Origin: an uncultured Porphyromonadaceae bacterium
GTDB lineage: Bacteria > Bacteroidota > Bacteroidia > Bacteroidales > Porphyromonadaceae
Length of the DNA: 64,000 nt
Reading direction: 5' to 3'
NCBI GenBank assembly: GCA_947253625.1
Contig: CAMYAB010000004.1
Coordinates: forward strand, 32,619-96,618
The position numbers were made by a program, and so were the translations under genes. The notes under the pieces are model-generated. The model ran no database searches, was not told the DNA's origin, and saw only the letters and a program-made list of their open reading frames with translations. Of this stretch, positions 24,838-32,429 are shown piece by piece (the first letter of the stretch is position 1; each line of letters opens with the position of its first letter).

Positions 24838-26211
24838 TTAGGGCCTGTCTTTGGTTATCGTAGCGGAGTAGTACATGACAAGCGCAAGGATGACAAAGAG
24901 TAGGATACTGCCGGCGAGTAGCGCATAGGTCTCTATCTGCAGGAGTACGTAGATCGCCAGGTAGAGGATGGAGGAGATGGCGCAGAGTATCAGTGCTTGC
25001 TTTTTGTCTCGCAGGATCATCCTGAAGTAGGCGGTATTTAGGCCGATGGTCATGACTGAGGCTATGAGGTAGGCCCAGCCAAACCCTGTGACTTCGCTGA
25101 AGGAGAGTAGGAGCGCATAGTAGAGTACCAGAGAGGAGCCTGTGAGTATGTAGTGGATGGCATTGATCGTGCGGCCTTGGCGTCTCAGGCTGAGCTCTGT
25201 GAGGTAGACGGACAGAATCGTAAGTATGATCACCAGGATGCCGTAGTTGATGCTACGATCGGTCTGGGCATAGCAGTCTACCGGTATGATCAGGTTGACG
25301 AAGTAGCTGTTGAACAGCAGCGAGCTGTAGTTGTCGTCAGTGGTGACATAGTTCTCCTCGAGGAATGTACTGTACTCGGCGCTGAACCCATCTTTGTCGG
25401 ATCGGCTTGTCGTCGGTATTTTGTTGCCCATGAAGGCGACATTGTCCCAGTTGCCGTCTATGGTACTCTGAGCCGAGATGCCGCAGGCTATTATCCCAAA
25501 CTTGTCACTTCCTCTGACCTTGGTGTCTAGGCTAAATTTGAGGTCTTGCAGCTCTTGAAGATCGTGGATGGGGTATTTTGCGGTCAGGGGACCAACCATG
25601 TCCGTGCTGTAGTCCCATTCAATGGCGGGGGAATCGTTGTACTCACCATCGAAATAACCGCACATCGTGGCTTTGGGTGCCGATTTCATCTTTAGGATCG
25701 TGTCGTTCAGCTGAATCTGGACGGCATCCAAGTATCCGACACGGTCGCTTATAGCAAAGGTGATTTTGGCTTCATCCAAGCGGTGGGTGCCGGGGACCTC
25801 CTTTAGGGCTTCCAGGATATCCTCGGCTTTCCAAGTACCACTGATGTTTACGGTGGCATCGTAGACCGCCACCTCATAGATGGTGCGGTGGCGACGCTGG
25901 ACCTCTAACTGGGCCTTGGAAGTGAGCTGGCGGGGAAAGATGTGGAGCTCTTTTTCTTCGTTTTTGTTTGTTTGGGTGTAGGGTATGACGAGTATGGGGG
26001 TCCTGATACATTGGCTCTGTCCCCAACGAGCGGTAATTTCTTGCTTGACTGCTTTGCTGGTACTTTGGCGAGAGTCCACCTGAAAGTGCACCAATTGCAA
26101 CGGAATCAATAGGACTAAGGCAAAAAGTCCGATCAACAGTGACTTGCCCATGAAGGAGATGGAGTTGTACCCGGTGGATGGGTAGATGGGTGGCTTTGTT
26201 TCGGTATTCAT
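24838..26211 (-). CDS. creD: CreD family inner-membrane protein
   Basis: A 457 aa protein with one N-terminal transmembrane helix (about 23-44), a large extracytoplasmic domain (about 45-320) and several C-terminal helices, matching the CreD/Cet layout; GRTINAIHYILTGSSLVLYY is a typical CreD region. CreD is an envelope-stress protein induced by CreBC-type systems in enterobacteria, and its molecular activity is unknown. No creBC genes are adjacent. It lies 56 bases after the comEA-like gene and may be the last gene of the trpB2-tcdA run. Confidence 0.88.
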   Translation of the reverse strand: MNTETKPPIYPSTGYNSISFMGKSLLIGLFALVLLIPLQLVHFQVDSRQSTSKAVKQEITARWGQSQCIRTPILVIPYTQTNKNEEKELHIFPRQLTSKAQLEVQRRHRTIYEVAVYDATVNISGTWKAEDILEALKEVPGTHRLDEAKITFAISDRVGYLDAVQIQLNDTILKMKSAPKATMCGYFDGEYNDSPAIEWDYSTDMVGPLTAKYPIHDLQELQDLKFSLDTKVRGSDKFGIIACGISAQSTIDGNWDNVAFMGNKIPTTSRSDKDGFSAEYSTFLEENYVTTDDNYSSLLFNSYFVNLIIPVDCYAQTDRSINYGILVIILTILSVYLTELSLRRQGRTINAIHYILTGSSLVLYYALLLSFSEVTGFGWAYLIASVMTIGLNTAYFRMILRDKKQALILCAISSILYLAIYVLLQIETYALLAGSILLFVILALVMYYSATITKDRP

Positions 26212-26267
26212 GATTTTTGTGTGTTTGTTGTATGGTTTGTTATCGTCTGCTGTGTGTTGTGGGGCTA

Positions 26268-26939
26268 CTATCCGGAGGTGGAGGGTAGGCGTAGGTAGGG
26301 GGCGAGTCGCAGTGAGTCGTCTCGAGTGAAAGCTCCTGAGTGCATGAGCACCCTCCAGTCGATGGGGTCGCCCTTGCGCAGGAGGTCACGGAGGACATTG
26401 CGGTGACGGTAGCTGAGGTAGGGGTGGTAGGGGATGCTGTCTTGGCCGATGAGGAGTGGCCTGACCGGTGCCGCTAGTCGAAAGTAGGGCTTGATCTTGT
26501 CGTATCGCTCTCGATCCATGCCGTAGATCTCCTGGAGTTGCTCCACGACGTAGTATCCGCCTAGGAGGCCTCGGTACTTGGCGATCTTGCGGGCAAATCC
26601 GGGGCCGATGCCCGGTACGCTCTGCAGGGCTAGGGTGTCGGCGGTGTTGAGGTCGATGGTCTCGCCGTTGTGCAACTTGAGGACTTGCGGTGCCCGCTTG
26701 GGTGGCCCGGGGTAGCGGTCAGTCTTGATGGGTGATGGCTCCTTTGGGGGTGTCGGAGTGGCGGTGCCAAGGGGTGGTGTCTTGGTGGTGTCGGTGGGGA
26801 TCCGGATGCTGTCCGAGGAGATGGACTCGGTCGCCACTGCTGTAGTGGTGTGCGCTACGAGGATCGAGTAGGCTACGTATCCGAGCATTAGGAGGATACC
26901 GATGAGGACCATTCGCTTATCGGACGGGTTGAGTTTCAT
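26268..26939 (-). CDS. ComEA-like helix-hairpin-helix protein, membrane-anchored
   Basis: A 223 aa protein with an N-terminal transmembrane segment (MVLIGILLMLGYVAYSILVA region), a Pro/Thr-rich linker (about 40-85) and a helix-hairpin-helix region: IDLNTADTLALQSVPGIGPG followed by FARKIAKYRGLLGGY. ComEA-type proteins bind incoming DNA in the periplasm of competent bacteria; in this phylum related proteins occur widely without proven competence. Its ATG overlaps the stop of the LolD-like gene (ATGA). Confidence 0.82.
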   Translation of the reverse strand: MKLNPSDKRMVLIGILLMLGYVAYSILVAHTTTAVATESISSDSIRIPTDTTKTPPLGTATPTPPKEPSPIKTDRYPGPPKRAPQVLKLHNGETIDLNTADTLALQSVPGIGPGFARKIAKYRGLLGGYYVVEQLQEIYGMDRERYDKIKPYFRLAAPVRPLLIGQDSIPYHPYLSYRHRNVLRDLLRKGDPIDWRVLMHSGAFTRDDSLRLAPYLRLPSTSG

Positions 26940-27664
26940 AGAGCTTCGGGGTGGGGTGAGGATTCGTTTTCCGAGAGAGGCTGTTTTCTTTCACTCGTGA
27001 TCAGTCCGTCACTGAGCAGGATGGTCCGGTCAGCTATCTTGGATATCTCGGGGTCATGGGTTACGACTACGATTGTTTGCCCGGTCTGCTCCCTAAGCTC
27101 CTGAAAGATCCGGTGGAGCTCTTGCTTATTGGTGCTGTCGAGTGCTCCGGTGGGCTCGTCGGCAAAGATGACTTGGGGGTCATTGATGAGTGCTCTGGCC
27201 ACTGCCACGCGTTGTTTTTCGCCACCGCTGAGCTGAGCCGGTCGGTGGGTGAGTCGCTCTTGCAGTCCCAGTCGGCTGAGGAGTGTGCGTGCTTTGGCCA
27301 GTGCTGCTTTCCGGCTTGCTCCGCCAATCATGGCCGGGATGGCTACATTTTCCTCTGCCGAAAACTCGGGCAAGAGCTGATGAAACTGGAAGACAAAGCC
27401 AATGTTACGGTTTCGGAAGTCGGCTTGGAGGTTGGTGTTGAGGTGATGGACATCTACGTTATTGATGAGTACCCGTCCACTGTCGGGACGGTCGAGTACG
27501 CCTAGGATCTGCAGTAGGGTTGTCTTGCCTGCGCCACTGGCTCCGACGATGGCGACAATCTCCGCCGGGTGTACCTCGAGTGAGATACCCTTGAGTATCT
27601 CTAGGTGCCCAAAGCTCTTGTGGATCGACTCTGCAGAAATGATGGCAGTGGATGTGGTGGTCAT
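26936..27664 (-). CDS. ABC transporter ATPase, LolD-like
   Basis: A 242 aa ATPase from the ATG at 27664 with Walker A GASGAGKTT, signature LSGGEKQR, Walker B VIFADEPTGAL and a THD switch histidine. The FVFQFHQLLPEFSAEENV segment is characteristic of LolD, the ATPase that powers lipoprotein release from the inner membrane, rather than FtsE. No LolC/E permease is adjacent. The frame extends upstream inside tcdA, but the chosen ATG overlaps the tcdA stop (ATGA) and suits the family. Confidence in the exact role is moderate because related MacB-type ATPases look similar. Confidence 0.85.
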   Translation of the reverse strand: MTTTSTAIISAESIHKSFGHLEILKGISLEVHPAEIVAIVGASGAGKTTLLQILGVLDRPDSGRVLINNVDVHHLNTNLQADFRNRNIGFVFQFHQLLPEFSAEENVAIPAMIGGASRKAALAKARTLLSRLGLQERLTHRPAQLSGGEKQRVAVARALINDPQVIFADEPTGALDSTNKQELHRIFQELREQTGQTIVVVTHDPEISKIADRTILLSDGLITSERKQPLSENESSPHPEAL

Positions 27665-28431
27665 GGCTGAGGATTTGTATTGGTCGAGTGTGGAGATTGT
27701 CTTTTTTGTCCTAGGTAGTCGAGTGCCACATAGGCACAGTAGCAACCAACGATGGCGGGCATGTAGCTGATGGTGCCGGCTGTGGACTTTTTGTTTTGCT
27801 CTCCCTCGGTGAGGATGATAGCCTCCTCGCTTGGGAGCTCCTCGGAGTAGACGGTGGTGAAGTGTAGGGGTACGCCGAGCTTGCGTAGACGCTTGCGGAT
27901 AAAGCGGGCCAGGGTGCAGTTTTTGACCTTGTCCATGCGGGCTATATGTACAGCGGTGGGATCTACCTTGGCTCCTGCCCCCATGGCGCTGACAAAAGGT
28001 ATCTCTCGCTCCACCAAGCTGCGGATGAGGTGGACCTTGGGGCTGAGGGTGTCTATGGCATCTACCACAAAGTCGTAGGAGCTCTGCGTGAGTAGATCAT
28101 CCGTGGCACTGTCCCTGACAAATGTCTCGAGGACCGTCAGGTGTATGTCGGGGTTGATGTCTCGGATCCGCTCTGCCCATAGTTGGGCTTTGGGTCGTCC
28201 GATGGATGAGTGTAGGGCAATGATCTGGCGGTTGATATTGGTGGGCTGGACGACATCACCGTCTACGATGGTCAGTGTGCCTACTCCGCCACGAGCGAGC
28301 AACTCTGCGACGTAGCCTCCCACACCGCCCAGGCCCACCACCAGGACATGGCTGTCGGCAATCTGCTTGGTCGAGTCCGGGCCCAGGAGCAGTGCGGTGC
28401 GCGAAAAGGGTGTCTCTTCTGTGTGTGACAT
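27661..28431 (-). CDS. tcdA: tRNA threonylcarbamoyladenosine dehydratase (TcdA/CsdL)
   Basis: TcdA closes threonylcarbamoyladenosine at tRNA position 37 into its cyclic form using ATP. The 256 aa protein has the E1-like nucleotide-binding motif GLGGVGGYVAELLAR, DGDVVQPTNINRQ and the VDAIDTLSPK segment, as in the TcdA branch of the ThiF/MoeB superfamily. It begins 6 bases after the trpB2-like gene and overlaps the LolD-like gene by four bases. Confidence 0.9.
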   Translation of the reverse strand: MSHTEETPFSRTALLLGPDSTKQIADSHVLVVGLGGVGGYVAELLARGGVGTLTIVDGDVVQPTNINRQIIALHSSIGRPKAQLWAERIRDINPDIHLTVLETFVRDSATDDLLTQSSYDFVVDAIDTLSPKVHLIRSLVEREIPFVSAMGAGAKVDPTAVHIARMDKVKNCTLARFIRKRLRKLGVPLHFTTVYSEELPSEEAIILTEGEQNKKSTAGTISYMPAIVGCYCAYVALDYLGQKRQSPHSTNTNPQP

Positions 28432-28437
28432 CTCGGG

Positions 28438-29799
28438 TTACTCCAGACCGGGAAGGTCGGTGAGAGATTGGGTCAGCTCTTCGGTGGTGAGGGCTGAGTC
28501 GGAGAGGGAGCCACTGAGAAACTGCTCGTAGGCATTCATATCGAGCATACCGTGTCCGGAGAAGTTGAAAAGGATCACCTTCTCCTCATCCGTCTCACGA
28601 CACTGCTTGGCTAGCCGGATGGTCTCGGCTATGGCATGGCAACTCTCGGGAGCGGGGACTATCCCCTCGGTGCGCGAAAAGAGGATTCCCGCACGAAAAC
28701 TCTCCAGCTGGGTCACATCCACGGCTTCCATCAGGCCGTCTTGCATCAGCTGTGAGACGATAGCCCCGGCACCGTGGTACCGCAATCCTCCGGCGTGGAT
28801 GCTGGCTGGCTGAAACTTGTGCCCCAGTGTGTACATCGGGATCAGTGGGGTGTAGCCTGCCTCGTCGCCAAAGTCGTAGGCAAACTTGCCTTTCGTCAGC
28901 TTGGGACAGGATGCCGGCTCTGCCGCCACGAAGCGTGTCTTTTTGCCCTCTCGTATCGTGTGGCGCATGAATGGAAAGGCGAGACCGGAAAAATTGGACC
29001 CCCCGCCAAAGCAAGCCACGACAATATCGGGGTACTCGCCGGCCAGCTCCATCTGCTTCTCTGCCTCTAGCCCAATGATTGTCTGGTGGAGTGCCACATG
29101 GTTGAGCACACTGCCGAGGGCATATCGACAGTTGGGGGTTGTGCGCGCCAGCTCCACCGCCTCCGAGATGGCTGTCCCGAGTGACCCGTTGTTTTGGGGG
29201 TCTCGGGTGAGGATGTCTTTGCCGGCTCGGGTGCTCATGCTGGGGGAGGGGGTCACTTGGGCCCCAAAGACGTGCATCATGTTTCGTCGGTAGGGCTTTT
29301 GCTCGTAGCTAACCTTCACCTGATACACAGCGCAGTCCAGCCCAAAAAGTTTGCTCGCATACGCCAAGGCTGTACCCCACTGGCCGGCTCCTGTCTCGGT
29401 GGTGACATTGGTGATGCCCTCTTGCTTGCAGTAGTAGGCTTGTGGTATGGCGGAGTTGAGCTTGTGCGACCCCACCGGGCTGACACTCTCGTTCTTGAAA
29501 TAAATATGTGCCGGAGTCTCTAGAGCCTCCTCCAGTCCATAGGCGCGAACGAGGGGTGTCGCTCTGTAGTAGCTGTAGAGCCGGCGCACCTCCTCCGGAA
29601 TCTCGATCCAGGGGTCGGTATTGTTGACCTCCTGGCGAGAGGCTTCTTGGGTGAAGATGGGAAAAAAATCCTCTGCCCGCATCGGCTCATGCGTCTCGGG
29701 GTTGAGAAAAGGGCGGGGCTTATTGGGCATTTCTGCCTGGATATTGTACCAGTGTGTCGGTACCTCCTCGATGGGCAACAAAAATCGCTTTTGTGTCAT
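28438..29799 (-). CDS. TrpB2-type tryptophan synthase beta-like PLP enzyme
   Basis: A 453 aa PLP enzyme. The expected lysine is in GSHKLNSA, the phosphate-binding loop is CFGGGSNFSG, and ETGAGQWGTALAY is conserved in TrpB. The N-terminal extension (about 45 residues) and total length are those of the TrpB2 subgroup. TrpB2 makes tryptophan from indole and serine or phosphoserine; there is no trpA nor any other trp gene nearby, so it may salvage indole. A -7 box (CAAATGTA at 29831-29838, reverse TACATTTG) lies 32 bases upstream without a clear -33 box. Confidence 0.9.
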   Translation of the reverse strand: MTQKRFLLPIEEVPTHWYNIQAEMPNKPRPFLNPETHEPMRAEDFFPIFTQEASRQEVNNTDPWIEIPEEVRRLYSYYRATPLVRAYGLEEALETPAHIYFKNESVSPVGSHKLNSAIPQAYYCKQEGITNVTTETGAGQWGTALAYASKLFGLDCAVYQVKVSYEQKPYRRNMMHVFGAQVTPSPSMSTRAGKDILTRDPQNNGSLGTAISEAVELARTTPNCRYALGSVLNHVALHQTIIGLEAEKQMELAGEYPDIVVACFGGGSNFSGLAFPFMRHTIREGKKTRFVAAEPASCPKLTKGKFAYDFGDEAGYTPLIPMYTLGHKFQPASIHAGGLRYHGAGAIVSQLMQDGLMEAVDVTQLESFRAGILFSRTEGIVPAPESCHAIAETIRLAKQCRETDEEKVILFNFSGHGMLDMNAYEQFLSGSLSDSALTTEELTQSLTDLPGLE

Positions 29800-29966
29800 T
29801 GTGTCCGTATTGAATTCAAAAAAACCTAGACAAATGTACGCATAATCTCTGCCCTTAGCTAGAGTCGATCCGGCGCCTCTATTCCGCCGGTGGGGCTATT
29901 GGGCTTGTGTCGAGGACTTCGGCCCGCCCGACAGACCATTTTTCCCGGGAGAAAAACTTGGCTAGG

Positions 29967-30115
29967 TCGGAGAAAAAGATGCGCTTGTCCTATGAAAAAG
30001 ATAAAATCACTGTGTGATCTCTAGAAATCACATAGTGATTTGAACAAACCACTTAGTGATTTCTAGAGATCACACAGTGATTTTATCTTTTTCATCCGGA
30101 GAAAATAGTTTGTCG
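29967..30115. repeat. family B tandem palindromic repeat, copy 2
   Basis: Four 21-base units occupy 30004-30024, 30025-30045, 30046-30066 and 30067-30087, each with AAATCAC-N3-GTGATTT or a near variant. The segment 29992-30024 is a perfect 33-base inverted complement of 30063-30095, so this copy could form a long stem. The 52 bases 29967-30018 are identical to copy 1. The rest of the 29800-30287 spacer holds a possible trpB2 -7 box and a terminator but no supported gene. Confidence 0.88.
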
Positions 30116-30206
30116 ACGAGGAGGGGAGGTTTCTCACCTCTCTGCCGGATAAAATAACAAGGTGCGAGGAGGCTCTCCCGGATCTCTGGCCACCACGGGG
30201 CATGCG

Positions 30207-30261
30207 AAAGCCCCACCTCGGCCGAATGTTTTTTTGGGGGGAGACCGAAGTGGGGCTTTTT
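30207..30261 (-). terminator. terminator of the glycan cluster
   Basis: Arms AAAGCCCCACCTCGG (30207-30221) and CCGAAGTGGGGCTTT (30245-30259) with one mismatch lie 27 bases after the MFS gene stop; both flanks are T- or A-rich. Confidence 0.82.
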
Positions 30262-30287
30262 GGGGGAAGGATCTGTGAGTGCGAGGG

Positions 30288-31706
30288 CTACTGCTTGTGC
30301 TTTTGGAGCCAAAATCGCTCGATCTCCTCGAGAGATCTGCCGGCGGTCTCGGGCATGGCTTTCCAAACAATCAGGATGTATGGTAGGCACATGACCGCAA
30401 AGAGGAAGAAGGTCCCGGCAGGCGTGAGGTTTTGAAGGAGCCATGGGGTGAGTTGGCCGATCAGATAGGTGCCGACCCATAGCGAGAGACCGGCAATGGA
30501 CATAGCCACTCCCCGAATACGTGTGGGGTACATCTCCGATAGGAATACAAAGATGACCGCACTGATGGATCCCGCGCAAAAGAAGATGTAGCAAAGGAAG
30601 AACACGAGCAACAGTACCGGTGGCACTCCCATGCACTCGCCATAGAGGAAGTAGAGGCCAATACAGAGCAGTGAGGCAATCATGCCGCTTACGCCGTAGT
30701 AGACTAGCTTTTTGCGCCCCACTTTGTCAATGATGAAGAGGGCAAGCACGGAGGTCAGGACATTCACCAGTCCGATCCACACTTGGTACCACAGGGAGTC
30801 TTGTGCGGCCAGCCCTGCGCTCTCAAAGATCGATGGGCCGTAGTAGAGTACCGCATTCACGCCCATGAACTGCCCCAGCATGGCTATCGCGACTCCGATA
30901 AGGATCGGCCGCATGATATCCTTGCGCAGCAAGAGACGCCACGGGGTACTCTCTGTCTCTGCATACAGGATACTTTTTGTCTCACTGATCTGTAGCAGAG
31001 CCTCGTCCCGAGATGCGTGGATGGCCGTGAGGATAGCCTGGGCTTTGTCGTCACGTCGGCGGACGATCAGCCAGCGAGGACTCTCCGGGATGAAAAATAT
31101 GGTGACCATGAAGAGCACGGCAGGGATGGTCTCCATACCGAGCATCCCTCTCCACACCTCGGACTTGAAGATCAGTAGGAGGGTGGGGTGGGTGAGCAGA
31201 GTACTCTCGCCGGTGGACCAGCCCAGCAGACAAAAATTGACGAGATAGGCTCCAAGGAACCCCACAGTCACTGCCAGCTGGTACAGCGATACCAATCGCC
31301 CTCGATACTGTGCCACAGCTATCTCGGAGATATAGAGCGGGGAGACTATGGAGACTACCCCTATCCCCATACCACCGATGATACGGTAGATGACCAATTG
31401 ATCAAAGCTGCTGCACAGTGCACACCCGATGGCTGAGGTCGTGAAGAGTACCGCCGAGACAAGCATGCTCCACTTTCGGCCCAGGTTGTCACTCAGGATG
31501 CCGGCAAAGAGTACGCCCACGATGGATCCGACAAGGGCGCAGCCTACATACCAGCCTTGCTGTATAGTGTCTAGCCCATACTGCTGCACCACCTGCGCTA
31601 TGGTGCCGGATATGACCGCCGTATCGTACCCGAATAGGAACCCCCCAAGAGCCGCTACTATCGAGAGGAAGGTGAGGTACCCATAGTTGATGCTTTTTTG
31701 TGCCAT
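30288..31706 (-). CDS. sugar-porter MFS transporter
   Basis: A 472 aa inner-membrane carrier with twelve predicted helices. Sugar-porter marks are all present: FGYDTAVISG in helix 1, a DNLGRKW loop after helix 2, PESPRWL before the central loop, DKVGRKK after helix 8 and PETAGRSLEEIE at the C-terminal end. It resembles xylose/glucose/arabinose symporters. As last gene of the ten-gene cluster it probably imports the sugar freed by the upstream glycosidases. It starts 21 bases after the SGNH gene. Confidence 0.92.
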   Translation of the reverse strand: MAQKSINYGYLTFLSIVAALGGFLFGYDTAVISGTIAQVVQQYGLDTIQQGWYVGCALVGSIVGVLFAGILSDNLGRKWSMLVSAVLFTTSAIGCALCSSFDQLVIYRIIGGMGIGVVSIVSPLYISEIAVAQYRGRLVSLYQLAVTVGFLGAYLVNFCLLGWSTGESTLLTHPTLLLIFKSEVWRGMLGMETIPAVLFMVTIFFIPESPRWLIVRRRDDKAQAILTAIHASRDEALLQISETKSILYAETESTPWRLLLRKDIMRPILIGVAIAMLGQFMGVNAVLYYGPSIFESAGLAAQDSLWYQVWIGLVNVLTSVLALFIIDKVGRKKLVYYGVSGMIASLLCIGLYFLYGECMGVPPVLLLVFFLCYIFFCAGSISAVIFVFLSEMYPTRIRGVAMSIAGLSLWVGTYLIGQLTPWLLQNLTPAGTFFLFAVMCLPYILIVWKAMPETAGRSLEEIERFWLQKHKQ

Positions 31707-31727
31707 ATTAGGATAGATCGTGTGGGC

Positions 31728-32414
31728 TTATTTATTGACCAAGGGGGTAATCTCCTTGATCCACTTGAGATACGCTGTGGCGGTCAGGTGGATGCCGTCC
31801 GTGGTGTAGGAGGCGTAGAGCATGTCGGTATTGGGGTCCAGCATGAGCGAAAAGAGGTCAATGTAGGGTATCCCTCGCTTTTGTGCCACTTTGGCCAGTT
31901 CGGCATTGATTGCTCGGATGTTGTCACTGGATTGTACGGTGCTTGATTGCTTGAAAATCTCCTTGTTGACCGGCAGGATACTCTGTAGATAGAGCTTGGT
32001 CTGCGGGCAGGACTTTTGGAGCGTGGTGATGATCCGATCAATGTTTTGGACAATCTCTTCGTTGCTGTGTTGACCGTTGAGGTCATTGATGCCGATCATC
32101 AAGAAAATTTTGGATGGTGTGTGGCGTGCGACTTCGTCCAAGCGGTGTAGCACACCGGCTGTGACGTCTCCTCCGATGCCGCGATTGAGGATTTTGGCAC
32201 CATTGGAGGGGGCAAAAAACTCCGCCCACTCCCAGTTGTTGGTGATGCTATTGCCAAGGAAAATGATGGCTCCGGGTTGTGTGGGGGATTTTTCGAACAT
32301 TGATTCTCGATTGATGTAGTGCTGAAAGGGCTTGAAGGGAGGAAGGCTATCCTGGGCTTGAAGGCTAAGTGTGCCGATGAGTACGGTGAGGGTCAGTAAT
32401 AGTTGCTTATTCAT
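31728..32414 (-). CDS. exported SGNH/GDSL hydrolase
   Basis: A 228 aa exported esterase-type enzyme: signal peptide ending LSLQAQD, nucleophile block FLGNSITNN (Ser), GIGGD block, GINDL block (Asn) and C-terminal DGIHLT with the Asp/His pair. Such enzymes remove acetyl or other acyl groups from sugars, so here it may strip ester decorations from the glycan handled by the cluster. It starts 15 bases after the FAD oxidoreductase gene. Confidence 0.9.
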   Translation of the reverse strand: MNKQLLLTLTVLIGTLSLQAQDSLPPFKPFQHYINRESMFEKSPTQPGAIIFLGNSITNNWEWAEFFAPSNGAKILNRGIGGDVTAGVLHRLDEVARHTPSKIFLMIGINDLNGQHSNEEIVQNIDRIITTLQKSCPQTKLYLQSILPVNKEIFKQSSTVQSSDNIRAINAELAKVAQKRGIPYIDLFSLMLDPNTDMLYASYTTDGIHLTATAYLKWIKEITPLVNK

Positions 32415-32429
32415 GATGATGGGGGTTGA

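Noticed and set aside
26936..27664. FtsE, as partner of the ftsX in this window
   Set aside because: The QFHQLLPEFSAEENV region matches LolD, and the gene is far from ftsX.
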